DNA from: Acetivibrio alkalicellulosi
Lineage (GTDB): Bacteria; Bacillota; Clostridia; Acetivibrionales; Acetivibrionaceae
Direction of reading: 5' to 3'
DNA: 64,000 nucleotides
Assembly (NCBI GenBank): GCA_008125075.1
Contig: VLTH01000003.1
Location: forward strand, 478,699-542,698
Shown here: positions 45,318 through 52,972 of the stretch, piece after piece
Layout: each line of letters starts with the position of its first letter
Position numbering within the stretch: the first letter of the stretch is position 1
The notes under the pieces: generated by a model
The model's input: the letters and a program-made list of their open reading frames with translations, nothing else
Databases searched by the model: none
What the model was told of the DNA's origin: nothing
Program-made: the position numbers and the translations under genes

Positions 45318-46760
45318 ATGTTACTAAAAGATATGATTAAAGGGCTAAATATTGTTGAAGCAATTGGTGACATGGACGTTGAAATTAAAGATATTGTTTA
45401 TGATTCCAGAAAATCAAAAAAGGACTCTTTGTTTGTATGCATAGAGGGATTTAATGTGGATGGGCATAAGTTTATTATGCAGGCTTTAAATAACGGGACA
45501 AAAGCATTTTTAGTCCAAAAGGATATAGAAGTTTTAGATGGTATGACTGTAATAAAAACTAATGATACCAGATATGCCTTAGCATATGTTTCAAATAATT
45601 TTTATCATAACCCTTCTTCAAAGTTTAATCTTATAGGTATTACAGGTACAAAGGGAAAAACAACAACAACCTATATGATAAGATCAATTCTTATGGAATA
45701 TGGGCATAAGGTTGGGCTAATTGGAACAATATCGAACAAAATAGGAGATGAAGTTCTTCCTACAGACAGGACTACTCCTGAAAGTACTGATTTGCAGCAA
45801 CTTTTTAATGATATGGTTATAAAAGAAGTGGATAGTGTAGTAATGGAAGTTTCATCCCATGCACTAGAACTTCATAGAGTAAGTCTAAGTGACTATGATA
45901 TTGGGGTATTTACAAATCTCTCTAAAGATCATTTGGATTTTCACGGAACTTTTGAAAACTATTTAAATGCTAAATGTAAATTATTTAATATGTGTAAAAA
46001 GGCTTTAATAAATATAGATAATGAGTATGGAATAGAAGTAGTAAAAAGGGCTACTAGTGAAGTATATACTATGGGTATTGATAGTAAAGCTGATATAAGG
46101 GCTGAAAACATTGTGAAACACTCGGATAAGGTGGAGTTTAAAGTTATTACTCCCTGGTTTACGGGAGATGTTCAAGTAAATATTCCTGGCAAATTCAGTG
46201 TTTATAATGCACTTGCAGCTATTGGAAGTTGTGGTCTTATGGGAATTGATTTTGAATATATTAAAAGAGGACTTAAAAAAGCAGTTGTTCCTGGTAGAGC
46301 GGAGATTGTTGATATAAACAGGGATTATACAATTATGATTGACTATGCTCATTCTCCTGATAGTCTTGAAAATATTCTTACCACAATAAAAGGCTATGCT
46401 TCTGGAAGAGTAGTATGCCTTTTTGGCTGCGGAGGAGATCGAGATAGAACTAAAAGAGCTGATATGGGTGAAATTTCTGGACGATTAGCGGATTTTACAA
46501 TTATAACAACAGATAATCCTAGGACAGAAGATCCAGAAGCAATAATAAAAGATATTGAAGAAGGTATAAAAAATACCAAAGGTGAATATATAAAAATAAC
46601 AGATAGAAGAGAAGCAATTAACTATGCTATTTTAAATGCAAAACCAAAGGATATTATATTGCTGGCAGGGAAAGGCCATGAAACATATATTATACTTAAA
46701 GATAAAACAATTCACTTTGATGAGAGAGAAGTAATAAAGGAAATACTAGAACAAAATTAA
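45318..46760 (+). CDS. murE: UDP-MurNAc-L-Ala-D-Glu:meso-DAP ligase
   Basis: 480 aa. IVYDSRKSKKDSLFVCIEG (UDP-MurNAc site), ATP loop GITGTKGKTTT, TPESTDLQ, EVSSHALELHRV, FGCGGDRDRTKR and the DNPR motif in TTDNPRTEDP. DNPR marks ligases that add meso-diaminopimelate rather than lysine, so the wall is DAP-type. GGAGGAG site. It lies between the PBP and murF. Confidence 0.97.
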   Translation: MLLKDMIKGLNIVEAIGDMDVEIKDIVYDSRKSKKDSLFVCIEGFNVDGHKFIMQALNNGTKAFLVQKDIEVLDGMTVIKTNDTRYALAYVSNNFYHNPSSKFNLIGITGTKGKTTTTYMIRSILMEYGHKVGLIGTISNKIGDEVLPTDRTTPESTDLQQLFNDMVIKEVDSVVMEVSSHALELHRVSLSDYDIGVFTNLSKDHLDFHGTFENYLNAKCKLFNMCKKALINIDNEYGIEVVKRATSEVYTMGIDSKADIRAENIVKHSDKVEFKVITPWFTGDVQVNIPGKFSVYNALAAIGSCGLMGIDFEYIKRGLKKAVVPGRAEIVDINRDYTIMIDYAHSPDSLENILTTIKGYASGRVVCLFGCGGDRDRTKRADMGEISGRLADFTIITTDNPRTEDPEAIIKDIEEGIKNTKGEYIKITDRREAINYAILNAKPKDIILLAGKGHETYIILKDKTIHFDEREVIKEILEQN

Positions 46761-46813
46761 ATCCTATGGAATGGCAGCATTTGCTTATTCCTAAGCAATG
46801 GAGGAATATGATA

Positions 46814-48190
46814 ATGGATGCATTAAGTTGTGCAGAAATAATAAAAGCTACAAATGGTATGCTGTTGTCCGGTAGTAAAGATAGTATTTTTAACAGTGTT
46901 TCAACAGATTCAAGAAATATTAATACTGGTGACTTGTTTGTTCCTATTAAAGGTGAAAAATTTGATGGTCATGAATATATTGTTGAATCATTAAAAAAAG
47001 GTGCTGTAGGATCTATAACAGAAAAAGATATAAAGTTAGATGATAAAAATAAAGTATTAATTAAAGTTGAAGATACATTAAAAGCCCTAAGAGATATCTC
47101 TGCTTTTTACAGAGAAAAATTTGACATTCCTTTTGTGGGCATTACTGGTAGTGTGGGTAAAACAAGTACCAAAGAAATGGTTTCAAGTGTATTAGGTAAA
47201 GTTTTAAATGTATTAAAGACAAAAGGTAATTTTAATAACGAAATTGGTGTGCCTTTGACAATATTTGGGTTGGATTCTTTTCACCAGGCAGCTGTTGTTG
47301 AAATGGGTATGAGTGGATTAGGAGAAATAAGTCGTCTAACATCAATTGTTAAGCCTAATATAGCAATTATTACTAATATTGGTTTGTGCCACATTGAGAA
47401 ACTTGGCTCGAAGAAAAATATTTTAAAAGCAAAAATGGAGATATTAGAGGGATTAAATAGTAAGGGATTGGTAATATTAAATGGTGATGATAAATTACTT
47501 TATGGTCTAAAGGGGCTATTAAAGTATAGAACAGTTTTTTATGGATTTGAAGAGGGGATGGATTACCAGGCTTATAATGTTAAGTCATTAGGAGAGAAGG
47601 GATCTTTATTTGAAATTGAAATAAAAGCTAAGGAGTATAAAGTGAAAGTTCCTGTACCTGGTATTCACAACATTCATAATGCCCTTGCATCTATTGCAGC
47701 AGGTATTGAGTTAGGGATACCTGAAGACAAGATAATAGCTGGAATTGAAGAATTTACTCCAGGTAATATGAGACTTAATATAATTAATCATAATGGTGTA
47801 AAAATTATAAATGATGCATATAATGCAAGTCCTCAATCGGTAGAAGCAGCAATAACCGTTTTGGCAGATATATCTTCAGGTAAAAGAACTATAGCTGTTT
47901 TAGGAGATATGTATGAATTAGGAGATTTGACATATAGCTCACATTTTGATATTGGTAAGTTTGCAGTTTCTCAGGGAACTGATTATATTGTTGCTGTAGG
48001 AGAAAATTCAGATATTATTTCATCTGGGGCAATTAGTGCAGGAGCTGAAACAGATAAAGTTTATAAGTTTAAAGAAAATAATGAAGCAGGGAAATTTTTA
48101 AAGGACTTCATTAAAAATGGAGATGTTATCCTTGTAAAAGGATCTAGAGGCATGAAAATGGAGGAAATAGTAAACCAGTTGACATGTTAA
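46814..48190 (+). CDS. murF: UDP-MurNAc-tripeptide:D-Ala-D-Ala ligase
   Basis: 458 aa. STDSRNINTGDLFVPIKGEKFDGH, ATP loop GITGSVGKTSTKEM, TKGNFNNEIGVPLT, EMGMSGLGEI, NDAYNASPQS and AVLGDMYELG are MurF blocks. It completes the pentapeptide. The ATG is nine bases after GGAGG; an ATG two codons earlier is too close to the site, and an in-frame ATG at 46766 has no ribosome site. Confidence 0.95.
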   Translation: MDALSCAEIIKATNGMLLSGSKDSIFNSVSTDSRNINTGDLFVPIKGEKFDGHEYIVESLKKGAVGSITEKDIKLDDKNKVLIKVEDTLKALRDISAFYREKFDIPFVGITGSVGKTSTKEMVSSVLGKVLNVLKTKGNFNNEIGVPLTIFGLDSFHQAAVVEMGMSGLGEISRLTSIVKPNIAIITNIGLCHIEKLGSKKNILKAKMEILEGLNSKGLVILNGDDKLLYGLKGLLKYRTVFYGFEEGMDYQAYNVKSLGEKGSLFEIEIKAKEYKVKVPVPGIHNIHNALASIAAGIELGIPEDKIIAGIEEFTPGNMRLNIINHNGVKIINDAYNASPQSVEAAITVLADISSGKRTIAVLGDMYELGDLTYSSHFDIGKFAVSQGTDYIVAVGENSDIISSGAISAGAETDKVYKFKENNEAGKFLKDFIKNGDVILVKGSRGMKMEEIVNQLTC

Positions 48191-48242
48191 ACAAAAAGAT
48201 GTAAATTAAGTTAGTGGAATGTTTCTTAGTGAACTTGTTTAG

Positions 48243-48268
48243 CTAAAGCTAGCTTCGGTGCTTTAGTT
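48243..48268. other. Hairpin in the murF-mraY gap
   Basis: TAAAGC and GCTTTA bracket a CTAGCTTCGGT loop. The gap (48191-48431) also contains CTCCACC/GGGTGAG (about 48303-48324) and AAGCTTAAAAGC...TTAGAAGAAGC, weakly like R2. No terminator is clear, so transcription may continue into mraY. Confidence 0.45.
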
Positions 48269-48431
48269 GGCACTCTACGCCATATGAAGATTATAAGAGG
48301 AACTCCACCTTATAGAAGGGTGAGTCTTAGGATAATATAAAAAGCTTAAAAGCTGTAGGGCACTATGTTCTAAACTTTTATTTAGAAGAAGCATGATACA
48401 AATACTTATAATAAATTGGGGGAGATACTAA

Positions 48432-49430
48432 TTGAGTTTTTTGGGAATTACACTTGATGTTTCATCGCATGTTATAATATTTATCTTAAGTTTTATATTA
48501 ACTCTTATATTAGGGCCTATTTTAATACCTGTACTGACTAGATTGAAATTTGGTCAAACTGTAAGAGATGATGGACCTAAGACGCATTATAAAAAAATGG
48601 GAACTCCAACAATGGGAGGAATTATTTTTTTAATACCTGTTGTAGTTCTTTCTTTATATTATGGGATAAATGATACCAGAATATTACCGGTTTTGCTGGT
48701 GACTCTTGGTTTTGGATTAGTTGGATTTATTGATGATTATATTAAGGTTGTTAAAAAGAGAAAAGATGGTTTGTATTGGAATCAAAAAATGTTTGGTTTG
48801 CTGCTAGTTGCTGTTATATTTTCTTTCTATGTTGTACAAAAAGGGCTGAGTACTGATATAATAATTCCTTTTACAGGAATGGATACAACCATTTCTATTG
48901 GATGGTTGTTTATACCTTTTGCAATAATTGTACTTATATCTGCGACAAATTCAGTTAATATAACTGATGGGCTTGATGGTCTTGCAGCAGGTGTAACTCT
49001 TATAGTAACTGTGTTTTTTACCATAGTAGCAATGTCTAGAAGTGAATGGGAGTATGTTAAAATTTTTTCATCCATTATTTCAGGAGGATGTTTGGGATTT
49101 TTGGCTTTTAATACATATCCAGCAAAGGTTTTTATGGGTGATACAGGTTCATTAGCTTTAGGGGGAGCTGTTGGAGCTATTTCAATTGTTATGAATATGC
49201 CACTTATATTAATTATAGCTGGAGGTATTTATGTAATAGAATCATTATCGGTTTTACTACAAGTATCATCCTTTAAGATGACAGGAAAAAGAGTTATGAA
49301 AATGGCTCCTATACATCATCATTTTGAGCTTTCAGGGTGGAAAGAAACAAAGATTGTCGCTGTTTTTTGGGGCATAACTGTATTTTTATGTGTGATTGCT
49401 TTTTTAGCTTTAAGACTAAAAGTCTTGTGA
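48432..49430 (+). CDS. mraY: Phospho-MurNAc-pentapeptide transferase
   Basis: 332-aa polytopic membrane enzyme that makes lipid I. FGQTVRDDGPKTHYKKMGTPTMGG-type loop, GFIDDYIKV with the aspartate pair, ITDGLDGLAAG, NTYPAKVFMGDTGSLALGG and the C-terminal histidines in APIHHHFE. TTG start preceded by GGGGGAG. Confidence 0.97.
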   Translation: MSFLGITLDVSSHVIIFILSFILTLILGPILIPVLTRLKFGQTVRDDGPKTHYKKMGTPTMGGIIFLIPVVVLSLYYGINDTRILPVLLVTLGFGLVGFIDDYIKVVKKRKDGLYWNQKMFGLLLVAVIFSFYVVQKGLSTDIIIPFTGMDTTISIGWLFIPFAIIVLISATNSVNITDGLDGLAAGVTLIVTVFFTIVAMSRSEWEYVKIFSSIISGGCLGFLAFNTYPAKVFMGDTGSLALGGAVGAISIVMNMPLILIIAGGIYVIESLSVLLQVSSFKMTGKRVMKMAPIHHHFELSGWKETKIVAVFWGITVFLCVIAFLALRLKVL

Positions 49431-49460
49431 GATGATTTTATTCATCTTTAATTGATAGGC

Positions 49461-49552
49461 TTTAAATATAACTTCCACTAATATTTTAAAGCATTAATTG
49501 AGGCCAAAAAGTCCTTGTAAAAAGTGGAAGTAGTATTTCAGACATTTCTTAG
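49461..49552. repeat. R1 element, copy H (inverted)
   Basis: Reverse-complement orientation relative to most copies. ATATAACTTCCAC at the left and GTGGAAGTAGTATTTCAGACATTTCTTAG at the right. The right end is the mirror of the left end of copy A (CTAAGAAATGTCTGAAATA). It separates mraY from ftsW. Confidence 0.8.
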
Positions 49553-49605
49553 ATACGCTAAAAAAGTATTTTTTGAATAAACATTTAGTGAAATGGGGGT
49601 ATACA

Positions 49606-50715
49606 ATGAATTCAAAGAAACCATTTGATTTTCTAATATTTATGACAGTTTTAATATTACTTTCATTAGGGACAATAATGGTTTTTAGTTCGGGTGCTCC
49701 CCATGCTTACCACTATTTGCACGGAGATACCTATTATTTTTTGAAGAAGCAATTAACATATGCCCCATTAGGGCTTGTGGCTATGTTTATAACTATGCAG
49801 ATAGATTATAGAAAGCTTGGAAAGTTGTCGCCTCTTTTTTTGATTATTAGTATTGTGCTTCTTATACTTGTGAAAGTTCCTGGAATAGGAATAGAGTTAA
49901 ATGGTGCAACAAGATGGCTTGGTATTGGCGGTCAGACCATTCAACCTTCTGAATTTGCTAAATTAGCTGTAATTCTCTTTTTTTCATACAGTCTTTCTAA
50001 AAGAAAGGATAGTCTTAAGTATTTCTTTTCAGGATTACTTCCCTATCTTGTGTTAATAGGTATATTTGCATTACTGTTGGTACTTCAGCCTCACCTTAGT
50101 GCAACAATTGTAATTGGTTCTGTAGCTTCTATAATTTTATTTAGCGCAGGTGCTAAAATTAAGCATTTTGCACTTCTGGCATTACCTGCTATGACAGGGA
50201 TTGCCGCATTAGTAGTAACTTCTGAATACAGGCTTAAAAGGCTTATTTCTTTTATAGATCCATGGGCCGATCCTAAAGGAGGAGGTTGGCAGGTAGTTCA
50301 ATCTCTTTATGCAATGGGATCAGGAGGGCTTTTTGGAAGAGGCCTTGGAAAAAGTCTTCAAAAGTTTTTATATATACCTGAGCCATACAACGACTTCATA
50401 CTGGCTGTTTTGGCTGAAGAATTAGGTTTTATAGGTGTTTTAACCGTTTTAGTACTATTTCTTATATTTATCTGGAGAGGAATAAAAGTTTCCATGAATG
50501 CTCCCGATGCATTTGGATGTCTTGCAGCCGTGGGTGTTACTTCATTAGTGTCGGTACAGGTTATAATTAATGTGGCGGTTGTTACGTCTTCTATGCCAGT
50601 AACAGGAATGCCCTTGCCATTTTTTAGTTATGGAGGAACTTCACTAATTTTTTTAATGAGTGGAATAGGAATATTACTTAATATATCTAAATATTCAAAT
50701 TATGAGAGAATTTGA
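49606..50715 (+). CDS. ftsW: FtsW/SpoVE-type peptidoglycan glycosyltransferase
   Basis: 369-aa SEDS protein with about ten membrane segments. GATRWLGIGGQTIQPSEFAKLA, LVLQPHLSATIVI, RLISFIDPWADPKGGGWQ, QSLYAMGSGGLFGRGLGKS, FILAVLAEELGF and PFFSYGGTSL are SEDS signatures, including the essential aspartate region. It polymerises lipid II with the class B PBP. Start by GGGGGTATACA before ATG. FtsW and SpoVE cannot be separated by sequence here. Confidence 0.95.
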   Translation: MNSKKPFDFLIFMTVLILLSLGTIMVFSSGAPHAYHYLHGDTYYFLKKQLTYAPLGLVAMFITMQIDYRKLGKLSPLFLIISIVLLILVKVPGIGIELNGATRWLGIGGQTIQPSEFAKLAVILFFSYSLSKRKDSLKYFFSGLLPYLVLIGIFALLLVLQPHLSATIVIGSVASIILFSAGAKIKHFALLALPAMTGIAALVVTSEYRLKRLISFIDPWADPKGGGWQVVQSLYAMGSGGLFGRGLGKSLQKFLYIPEPYNDFILAVLAEELGFIGVLTVLVLFLIFIWRGIKVSMNAPDAFGCLAAVGVTSLVSVQVIINVAVVTSSMPVTGMPLPFFSYGGTSLIFLMSGIGILLNISKYSNYERI

Positions 50716-50727
50716 GGTGAATAGGTT

Positions 50728-51837
50728 TTGAGGGTGCTTTTAAGTGGGGGAGGAACTGCAGGACATATAAATCCTGCAATTTCAATTGCAAAGCATATAG
50801 TAAATAAAAACAAAGATGCTAAAATTTTGTTTATTGGGACGGATAAAGGTCTTGAAAAAAAATTGATATCTAGAGAAAGTTTTAATATTGAGTTAATAAG
50901 GGTAAGAGGATTTAGAAGAAAACTATCATTAGATACATTTGTGGCAGTAAAGGAGTTGCTACATGGACTTTTAGAATCTAGAAAGATTATTAAGAGCTTT
51001 AAACCTGATATAGTAATAGGTACAGGAGGTTATGTCTGTGGTCCGGTAGTCTTTAATGCCGCAAGAATGAAAATTCCTGCTTTAGTTCACGAGCAAAATG
51101 CTTTTCCTGGGGTGACAAATAAAATTTTATCAAGATTTGTTGATAAGGTAGCCATAAGCTTTAAAGAATCTGACAAATACTTTAAAACAAAAGAAAAAAT
51201 TGTGTTTACAGGAAATCCCTTAAGAAGTGAGATGTTTGAAGTAGATAGAGACAGTGCCAGAAATAAACTTAAAATAAATAGAGATAAATTTTTAGTTGTT
51301 ATATTTGGCGGAAGCAGAGGAGCTGAAAACATTAACAAGACTGTATCAGAACTTATAAGAAAGTATGGGAGAGAAAACAACTTTCATTTGATATTTGCCA
51401 CAGGAGATAATCAGTATGAAGAAATATATTCAAAACTAAGAGATTATGAATCAGAATACATTAGCATTGTTCCATATATTTATGATATGGCCATTGTAAT
51501 GGCAGCAGCAGATCTAGTTGTATGCAGAGCGGGTGCAATGACAATAAGTGAGCTTACAGCACTTAAGGTTCCGTCAATATTGATTCCTTCTCCGTATGTA
51601 ACTGCAAATCATCAGGAGTATAATGCAAGAGCATTAGAGAAAAAAGGAGCTGCAGTTGTTATTCTTGAAAAAAATCTTTATCCAGATTTATTATATAATC
51701 AAATTTTAAATCTCATAAGTGACAGGGAGCACTTAAAAAAGATGTCACGGAATGCAGGAGAGATCGGTATAACAGATGCAGCAGATAAGATTTATGTAAT
51801 GATAAAAGAATTGATAGAAAATAAAAATCCTCATTAA
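50728..51837 (+). CDS. murG: Lipid II synthase MurG
   Basis: 369-aa GT-B enzyme adding GlcNAc to lipid I. LLSGGGTAGHINPAISIA (loop 1), GTGGYVCGPVV, HEQNAFPGVTNK, FGGSRGAENIN, CRAGAMTISELTAL and PSPYVTANHQEYNARALE all match. TTG start twelve bases after the ftsW stop. A terminator follows, so it is the last intact dcw gene here. Confidence 0.96.
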   Translation: MRVLLSGGGTAGHINPAISIAKHIVNKNKDAKILFIGTDKGLEKKLISRESFNIELIRVRGFRRKLSLDTFVAVKELLHGLLESRKIIKSFKPDIVIGTGGYVCGPVVFNAARMKIPALVHEQNAFPGVTNKILSRFVDKVAISFKESDKYFKTKEKIVFTGNPLRSEMFEVDRDSARNKLKINRDKFLVVIFGGSRGAENINKTVSELIRKYGRENNFHLIFATGDNQYEEIYSKLRDYESEYISIVPYIYDMAIVMAAADLVVCRAGAMTISELTALKVPSILIPSPYVTANHQEYNARALEKKGAAVVILEKNLYPDLLYNQILNLISDREHLKKMSRNAGEIGITDAADKIYVMIKELIENKNPH

Positions 51838-51866
51838 AAGGAGCTCATATATAGAGTTCCTTTTTT
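51836..51866 (+). terminator. Terminator after murG
   Basis: AAAAGGAGCTC pairs with GAGTTCCTTTT, followed by T6. It overlaps the murG stop. Confidence 0.88.
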
Positions 51867-51974
51867 ATAATTAGTGATAAAGTAACACTTTTGTAAACCC
51901 CGCATAAAATAATATTATAATTTGTTATTTAAAGATAAATGAAAAGTTGACCACCGGAGTGCGGAGGTGTTTAT

Positions 51975-52322
51975 ATGGGTAAACTTATAATAACAGGAGG
52001 GCAGAAAATAAAGGGAGAAATATCTGTTGACGGTTCTAAAAATGCTGTCTTACCAATATTAGCTGCTACTGTATTAAATGATGGAATAAGTATCATTAAA
52101 AATTGTCCAAGATTAAGAGATGTTGAAATAATGCTAGAGATTTTAAGGAAAATTGGATGTAAGGTGAGTTTTGAAGGAGATGTGGTAACAGTTGATTCTT
52201 CAACTATAAATTGCACTGAAATTCCTGAAGATCTCGCAGTAGAAATGAGGTCTTCAATTATTTTTCTAGGACCTATACTTGGAAGATTTAAAAAAGTGAC
52301 TATTAGTTATCCGGGTGGTTGA
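51975..52322 (+). pseudogene. murA: Truncated murA (N-terminal 115 aa)
   Basis: Encodes the first quarter of UDP-GlcNAc 1-carboxyvinyltransferase: KLIITGGQKIKGEISVDGSKNAVLPILAAT (with the catalytic-domain lysine/asparagine region), PRLRDVEIMLEILRKIGC, and VEMRSSIIFLGPILGRF. It stops at TISYPGG, where intact MurA continues with about 300 more residues. The break is abrupt (GGTGGTTGA), and R6 repeat sequence follows. The GGAGGTG ribosome site is intact. It cannot fold as a complete enzyme, so a full murA must lie elsewhere. Confidence 0.9.
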
Positions 52323-52362
52323 TAAACTCTATAGGCACTTTTTTTAGAATAAGAGTATATTA

Positions 52363-52415
52363 CTTAAGTGAAGGAAAATATGGAAGAAACATTGTGGAGT
52401 ATTTTCTTCACTTTT
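52363..52415. repeat. R6 element, short copy beside truncated murA
   Basis: TTAAGTGAAGGAAAATATGG then AAGAAACATTGTG, followed by GAGTATTTTCTTCACTTTT. The two ends match the ends of the 166-bp R6 copy at 58355-58520, with the middle missing, so it looks like an internally deleted derivative. Confidence 0.8.
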
Positions 52416-52459
52416 GATACACACACCTGTTTTTAAGTTGTTGTTGTAAAAAAAAAATA

Positions 52460-52489
52460 TTGACAAAAGGGGGCAAAATAGAGTAAAAT
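52460..52489 (+). promoter_or_regulatory. Promoter of the feo operon
   Basis: TTGACA (52460-52465), 18-bp spacer, TAAAAT (52484-52489). Confidence 0.72.
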
Positions 52490-52506
52490 ATAATAAAGGG
52501 TGACGA

Positions 52507-52521
52507 TGATAATCATTATCA
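52507..52521 (+). promoter_or_regulatory. Fur box
   Basis: TGATAATCATTATCA is a perfect 7-1-7 inverted repeat identical to the Firmicute Fur consensus. It lies about 18 bases downstream of the -10 box and just before the feoA ribosome site, so iron-loaded Fur should block transcription. Confidence 0.92.
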
Positions 52522-52538
52522 ACGAAGGAGTGATTAAT

Positions 52539-52760
52539 TTGAATACTGTGTTATCTAATATAAAAAAATCAACTGATTGTATCATAGAAAAATTACCTGC
52601 TATTGGGCTTTTAAATTCACTGGGGCTTAGGAAAGGGACAATGATAAGTTCTATGACAATACAGCCATTTGGTGGACCTGTTGTAATTAGAATAGGAAGA
52701 AGAAGTGTTGCACTTTCAAGAGATATAGCAGAAAAGATTGAAGTTAGACAAGTTGGCTAA
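52539..52760 (+). CDS. feoA: FeoA family iron-transport protein
   Basis: 73-aa SH3-like protein: LPAIGLLNSLGLRKGTMISSMT, FGGPVVIRIGRRSVALSRDIAEKIEV. FeoA assists the FeoB ferrous-iron channel. TTG start with AAGGAG eight bases upstream; an in-frame ATG at 52500 overlaps the Fur box and has no ribosome site. An R5 repeat lies between it and feoB. Confidence 0.92.
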   Translation: MNTVLSNIKKSTDCIIEKLPAIGLLNSLGLRKGTMISSMTIQPFGGPVVIRIGRRSVALSRDIAEKIEVRQVG

Positions 52761-52764
52761 CGTA

Positions 52765-52833
52765 AAGATATAGTTCCTCTGTTTATCGCAGCGGAACTTA
52801 CTACTTTGATTGCAGCTTCCGCTGCGATATGTT
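52765..52833. repeat. R5 element, copy 2 (inverted), between feoA and feoB
   Basis: Reverse complement of 9471-9540 with only a few differences. It retains the 12-bp perfect stem. It starts five bases after feoA, so it would be transcribed within the feo mRNA. Confidence 0.88.
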
Positions 52834-52972
52834 ATTGATGGAAGTGGTAAGGTTTAAAAATGTATTTTTTTACATATAACCTTTCATGTTTTTTAAGCTT
52901 GCTATAAGCATAAAGAATATAAACGTGAAAGGGTTATTTATTGTTTGGGAAAGATTAGGTGGTGAGGGAAAA

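Noticed and set aside
51975..52322. Functional murA
   Set aside because: Only about 115 of some 420 residues remain; most of the active site and the second domain are missing.
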